Positions 59,184-64,000 of a stretch of DNA of 64,000 nt are shown here, one piece after another. Origin of the DNA: Cucumis sativus (lineage: Eukaryota > Streptophyta > Magnoliopsida > Cucurbitales > Cucurbitaceae); NCBI RefSeq assembly GCF_000004075.3, contig NC_026655.2:16291489-16355488 (forward strand), written 5' to 3'. The number at the start of each line of letters is the position of its first letter. The stretch's first letter is position 1. Under the pieces are notes generated by a model. That model saw only the letters and a list, made by a program, of their open reading frames with translations, was not told where the DNA came from and ran no database searches. The translations under genes were made by a program, and so were the position numbers.

Positions 59184-61967
59184 ATGGACCATTCAAGCGC
59201 CGGACCCGGTGCCGGCGATGAAGTTACTGTAGCAGCTCGCTCCTCCTTCATCGACTCTCTCAAAGGCTGCGGCCTCTCCGGTATCCGAATCGATAAACAT
59301 GAGCTCAATACAAAGGTTATAATGCCCCAATATCTCCGCTTTGCCTTGCGTGATTCTATCCGCTTGAAAGACCCCATTGCCGGAGCCTCTGCCACTACTC
59401 CGCCGCAGAATATGGTATCGCCATTGCCGGAGACCCCTTTGGTGGTCTTCATTAACCCACGTAGCGGTGGCCGCCATGGCCAGAAGCTTAAGCAGCGACT
59501 CCAGGAATTAATCAGCGAAGAACAGGTTCACTATTTATTCTGTGAAGAAGTCTCGGGATTCCCATTGTTTTTTCTTCTTTTTACGTGTGTCATCTTTGGA
59601 ATTACTGTACTTGTTTTTTGTTTGATTCTTATTTTCGGTAGGTGTAATTGTTGTATTTGAATTTCGTATCTGATTTTTTGTATGTATAATTGAGTGAGGA
59701 TTTACTTCAGAGTTTGTATTGTACTGTTGTAGGTGTTTGATCTTTTGGATGTGAAGCCTCATGAATTTGTGCAGTATGGACTGCGTTGCCTGGAAATCTT
59801 GGCTGATCATGGCGATGTTTGTGCTAAACAAACTCGTCAAAAAATAAGGATCATGGTATTTTGATATTCACACTAACCCCACATAAAAAGATTGTTTCTA
59901 TTGCTTTACATATTTGTTATCCAATGGAACTGTTTCGTATTGGAAAATTGAGGAAGAGAACTTGAACTGGTGGAGCAGGTTGCAGGAGGTGATGGTACTG
60001 TCGGTTGGGTACTGGGAAGTCTAGCAGAACTTTACAAACAAGATCGCAACCCTGTTCTTCCTGTTGGGATTATTCCTCTTGGTACTGGGAATGATCTTGC
60101 CAGAAGTTTTGGTTGGGTGAGTTTTTGTAGTTTCAACTCGAAATTTTATAGGAAGGCATTATTTTTTCCTTTTCTACTCCAATTCAGAATCATTGCTTTG
60201 TTTTTGTTTTTTTTTTTAATCAGGGAGGTTCATTTCCTTTTGCTTGGAAATCTGCTGTTAAAAGATCTCTCCTCAGGGCTACCACTGGTCAAGTTGGTTC
60301 TTTGGATAGGTGAGAATTTGATTTTTTTTCTGAACTTCGAAGCTGTTTCTGGAGTTGGTTTTAAATTTGAATTTCTCTTGATGCAGTTGGCATGTTTCAT
60401 TGTCGATGCCTGCTGGAGAAAAAGTGGAACCACCACATTCTTTGAAGCTAACAGAAGAAAGTGATCTGAATGAAGCTGTCCATGTAATTATATACTGTTT
60501 CAATTATACTATACCAGTTCCAATCACTTATCCACACAAAATAGAAGAAAATGTTGGAATTTATTTCTCAGTTTGTGATTGGAAATGTTGTCCCATGGCT
60601 GCAGAAACTGGATGACATAGAAGATTCACCTACCAAACTGACTTGTTTTGAAGGAGTATTTTATAATTACTTCAGCATAGGTAAGTTGAACTCACTGGTG
60701 AAGTTAAACTCTGAAATGTATATGTTTAGAGAAGTGATTAGTTGTAATTTCACTAGCAAAGTTGATTGTGTCTTGAACTTAATAGTCCCATGGAGGATTA
60801 GATTAATTAGTCATCATTCTGCTTCTCTTCTTTAAGACGATTGTCTATTTGCTTATCTGCAAAATCATTAGCAGTTGTTAATTAACCAATTCTATTAATG
60901 TACAATGCAGGAATGGATGCTCAAGTTGCCTACGGCTTCCACCATTTGCGCAACAAAAGACCGTACTTGGCTCAAGGTCCAGTTACAAATAAGGTTGAAC
61001 TGACTATTATATTTATCCGTTAAACAAAACATGATTTCTTTTTTGATTAGTGGTTGTTTATAAATCTTTTATTTCTGACAGTTAATTTACTCAAGTTATA
61101 GTTGCACTCAAGGTTGGTTCTTCACATCCTGCTCAAACAATCCAAATTTGAGGTGATAGCTTATACTTATTAAAAACCCAGTAGAATGCATATATATTCT
61201 CAGTTTCTAACCACATAAAGCTTTTCTTGTTGTAGTGGGCTTAAGAACATCATTAGAATACATATAAAAAAGATCAACTGTGCAGAATGGGAAAAGGTTC
61301 CAGTTCCTTCCAGGTAGAACTGCTCTCTCTACTCTCTTATGTGCGAATCGTGAAACTTGTTTACTTCTTTTTTGGGGGACATCAATTGATGTTGTTTTTT
61401 TGGTTGGGCTATAGTGTTAGGTCTATTGTTGCTTTAAACTTACATAACTATGCAAGTGGAAGAAACCCATGGGGTAAGCTAAAGCCAGAGTACTTGGAGA
61501 AGGTACTGACGACGAAGTTCTGTTATGCTATTGTGTTTTTTTAGTTAGCATTGTTGTTTTCTCTTCATGCTATACATTGACTGAAATATTTATTTTGTAC
61601 TAGAGAGGTTTTGTGGAAGCACATGCTGATGATGGTCTTCTAGAGATTTTTGGCCTAAAACAAGGATGGCATACATCATTTGTAATGGTAGATATAATCT
61701 CTGCCAAACATATCGCCCAGGTGCTTCATCTTTTTCAGGAAAATTACTACTTGGTTTTCTACTCCAAACACGATTTGTGTTTTTGAACTGTTGAATGTTT
61801 ATTTACAGGCAGCAGCCATTAGAATTGAAATTAGAGGTGGGAAGCGAAAGAAGGCCTATCTGCAAATGGATGGGGAGCCATGGAAACAACCAATAAGCAA
61901 GGAAAACTCGACGTTTGTTGAAATCAAGAGGGTCCCTTTTCAATCACTAATGATCAATGGGGACTAA
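59184..61967 (+). CDS. DGK5: Diacylglycerol kinase, plant type (DGK5-like)
   Basis: Twelve exons: 59184-59525, 59733-59855, 59979-60116, 60224-60309, 60387-60483, 60605-60680, 60911-60993, 61082-61152, 61236-61313, 61415-61502, 61604-61720 and 61809-61967, giving 485 aa. The enzyme phosphorylates diacylglycerol to phosphatidic acid, a lipid signal in immunity and stress. The catalytic domain shows [13 protein letters not shown], the ATP-binding GGDGT (158-162), [17 protein letters not shown] and DGEPWKQP. The accessory domain shows [19 protein letters not shown] and [15 protein letters not shown]. There are no C1 domains, so this is the short plant type. [14 protein letters not shown] near the start and SGRNPWG resemble DGK5 more than DGK3/4/7 (from memory). 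The start at 59184 gives the family N-terminus; the frame remains open upstream to 58881. The stop follows LMINGD, as in short isoforms. Confidence 0.94.
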
Positions 61968-63352
61968 AAGCTTCTTCATCTCTCATCATCTCCTCTTCAG
62001 TTTGCTGGCCGAGTTGATATATTCTTTTTTGTATGATATTATCATATATATGTATGTCTAAATTATTCATGTTCAACACAACCCTTAGAACATCCCTGAG
62101 GGCCTGAGGCTTAAAAGTATGTCTAGTAGGCAATCTGAAAATGGGAAGGTGAAAGTAAGAGATTTACTTATAACAGGGTTATATTTCATGTTTTTATACC
62201 TGTGTAAAGAAACTTAGGTCTCAATCAAAGTTATAATGCTTTTAAATTTGTACCAATTACTTTAGTAAGCAATAGTTCAGTCCTTAAATCTTCAATTTGT
62301 GACAATTTCGGTCCTTGTTTTAGAGTATGACAATATTGTTTAGATCTTATCAAATTTCTTACACATGCAAATCGATAGATTCTTGATATAAAATATAATG
62401 AAATAGTTGATTATTTTTGTATGATAGGAACTAACTGTATTTAATAAAATATTTTTAGGATAGGAATTAGTTTTCCAAGTACTATTCACTACTTGGAAAT
62501 TATTAGGTTAAATAGAAACTAGTGATACATTAATGGGCATGTTTTATGTTAGTTTTTTTTATAACTATTCTTTTGCAATATTGTATTATATAAAAGATAA
62601 TGCATACTTTGGTTAAACAAATAAATTGAGTTTATAGATGAAATATTAGATATAATTATACATTTAAAAATTAATAATGTACCCATCAAATACCCATTCT
62701 TTTTGAGTGAATGTATTTTCCAAAGAAGTTATCAGTGCAACCTACAATCTCATATTTCTTCAATTGTCTAAACACAAAAAATAATATTTTAAGATTTTTA
62801 AGAAGAGAAATAAACTAACACATGACAATTTCTTTTGTTGAGTATAGTAGGAGTTCATAATAGATGAGTACATTTAAGTTTTTCTCAAGTTATTGTATAT
62901 AAATCGACCGTTTGCCAAACTGTATTAAAATTGATTTAATCAGAATGATGAATAAATCACAATAGAACCCGATTGAACACCTTTTATTTCTCCATTGGAT
63001 TAGGAAAATTAATTATAAATTCCAAAACAAGTTCGATATCTCCTTACAATTACGGAAAACACGTAAACAACAAAAGTAATTGAGTGGGATCAAACTTCTT
63101 ACCTTAATCGATGAATTTACATGCTGGCCTGAATGTGTAAATAGGTAAAACCTAACCCAACTGATTACTTGCATCAAAGTACAAAGCTAATTAGTAGTAG
63201 TTTCATGGATTGGGCATTATGCTTGGCTTACTGTGCCTTGAATTCTTATGCCCAAATTGTGTGGTTCTTCAGTGGAATCTCCATGGTTGGGTGTAGTAGC
63301 TTCTGCTATCTCAGAAACAGAATGCTCTGATCCAGATTGAGTTGTTTGTGCA
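61968..63352. other. Convergent 3' region between DGK and GLR
   Basis: Includes both 3' UTRs. Two things stand out. The segment 62086-62190 on + reads as a basic Ser/Arg stretch. The minus-strand frame 63350-63217 is open directly after the GLR stop but shifted by one base. The rest (62200-63100) is AT-rich with nothing recognised. Confidence 0.5.
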
Positions 63353-64000
63353 TTATGTTCCATTTTGGTCTTCGTTTACTATACCCAAATTATGTGGAGT
63401 AGAAGGGACAGAATATACTCTAGAATGAGTTGTTTGCAGAGATGAAGAGCGGAAATGCAGGTTGTAAAAAAGCCTCACCATTTCAACCATTTTGAAAGTA
63501 AACGAAGACTGAGTCAACTCGGGCCAATATGTGAGAGAGAATTGAACCATATATATTAACAATGCCAACATGTTTACGAGTGCCATGATGATGAATAAAC
63601 CACCAAATCTTCGAACATCCAGAGATGAATCGCTGAAATTTGGGATTGGTGGAGCATCTGGATTTGAGAAATATTCCTTCTCAATTTTGGACATTTTGTA
63701 TACATCTTCATTCACATTCAATATTGCTCTCGAAAAGTAAGCCACCAGAGGTGATCCTTTTGGGAAGGCCTGTAGATTAATTTCCATAAACAACCCAAAA
63801 CACACAAGCTAGGTTAAAAATGAAAGAGAAACAAAGAGAGAACTCACAAAACCAAATCCATCGTTTTTGTAAACAGGGCCGATCGTTTGAAAGCGGCCAG
63901 AAGGATATTTCCCAAGGAAGACCTTAATGTAAGGAAGTTCGTCAAAAATGGCAGCAACTCCACCATTACTGGTTCCTTTTTCTAGGGCTTCCTTATATTC
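63353..64000 (-). CDS. Glutamate receptor-like channel (GLR, clade II type), 3' end
   Basis: Partial gene cut by the window end. Two exons are visible: 64000-63848 (continuing beyond the window) and 63769-63353. They encode the last 189 residues. GLRs are plant amino-acid-gated cation channels. The first exon gives the S2 part of the ligand-binding domain (NGGVAAIFDELPYIKVFL, GPVYKNDGFGF). The second continues AFPKGSPLVAYFSRAIL and SSLDVRRFGGLF, has the last transmembrane helix (IIMALVNMLALLIYMVQF), and ends with a Ser-rich cytosolic tail, NEDQNGT. AIFDELPYIK and GFGFAFPKGSPL fit clade II (GLR2.x) best. The tail may be prematurely closed: a +1 frame stays open for about 45 more codons. Confidence 0.9.

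Noticed and set aside
1..64000. CRISPR arrays, rRNA, tRNA and prokaryotic operon signals
   Set aside because: None seen. Intron-containing plant genes throughout; the repeats present are transposon-derived or microsatellites.

Overview
This window is nuclear DNA from a flowering plant (a dicot), most probably a cucurbit. Genes are interrupted by many GT-AG introns, codon use and UTRs are AT-rich, intergenic DNA is about 70-78% AT, and the protein families are plant-specific: chloroplast SecY, SMAX1-type karrikin signalling repressor, ATL E3 ligase, CNGC, plant GLR and plant DGK. The cucurbit guess rests on recollection of an AT-rich dispersed repeat with 'tatcactgata'-type motifs and of abundant MAIN-like transposon genes. 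It is an inference.

Layout. 1-3200 holds a complete Mutator-like element (161-3200) with terminal inverted repeats and a perfect 9-bp target duplication. It carries a decayed MAIN-like (plant mobile domain) gene and four copies of a striking 27-bp hairpin. 3475-4172 is a copia-type remnant (LTR-like block, primer-binding-site-like motif, gag start). A RING-H2 ATL gene lies at 8390-9790 (+). 9.8-17.4 kb is intergenic with several non-autonomous elements. A seven-exon CNGC gene (17418-23098, +) converges with the eight-exon chloroplast SecY gene SCY1 (24001-27719, -). SMAX1 (30984-34350, -) follows. 34.4-47.9 kb is gene-poor. It includes a compositionally distinct block (about 37970-41450) that looks like organellar, possibly mitochondrial, DNA; this block holds a 132-bp CACTA-type mini-element with a TCA duplication. 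A nine-exon BNR/Asp-box sialidase-like gene (47906-51179, -) diverges from a nine-exon TRMO-type tRNA methyltransferase gene (53607-56871, +). A twelve-exon diacylglycerol kinase gene, DGK5-like (59184-61967, +), converges with the 3' end of a clade-II-type glutamate receptor-like gene (63353 to window end, -).

The genes are independent loci, not an operon. Several act in signalling (CNGC and GLR cation channels, DGK lipid signalling, SMAX1 karrikin/KAI2 ligand pathway, ATL ubiquitin ligase), but nothing in the sequence shows co-regulation.

All multi-exon models were built by hand from GT-AG junctions with reading phase checked. Totals divide by three and give 732 aa (CNGC), 546 aa (SCY1), 1029 aa (SMAX1), 398 aa (sialidase-like), 375 aa (TRMO) and 485 aa (DGK). 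The most unusual items are the MULE with its repeated palindromes and CpG-decayed passenger gene, the K-to-R change in the SMAX1 degron-like motif, the open +1 frame after the GLR stop codon, and the organelle-like insertion.
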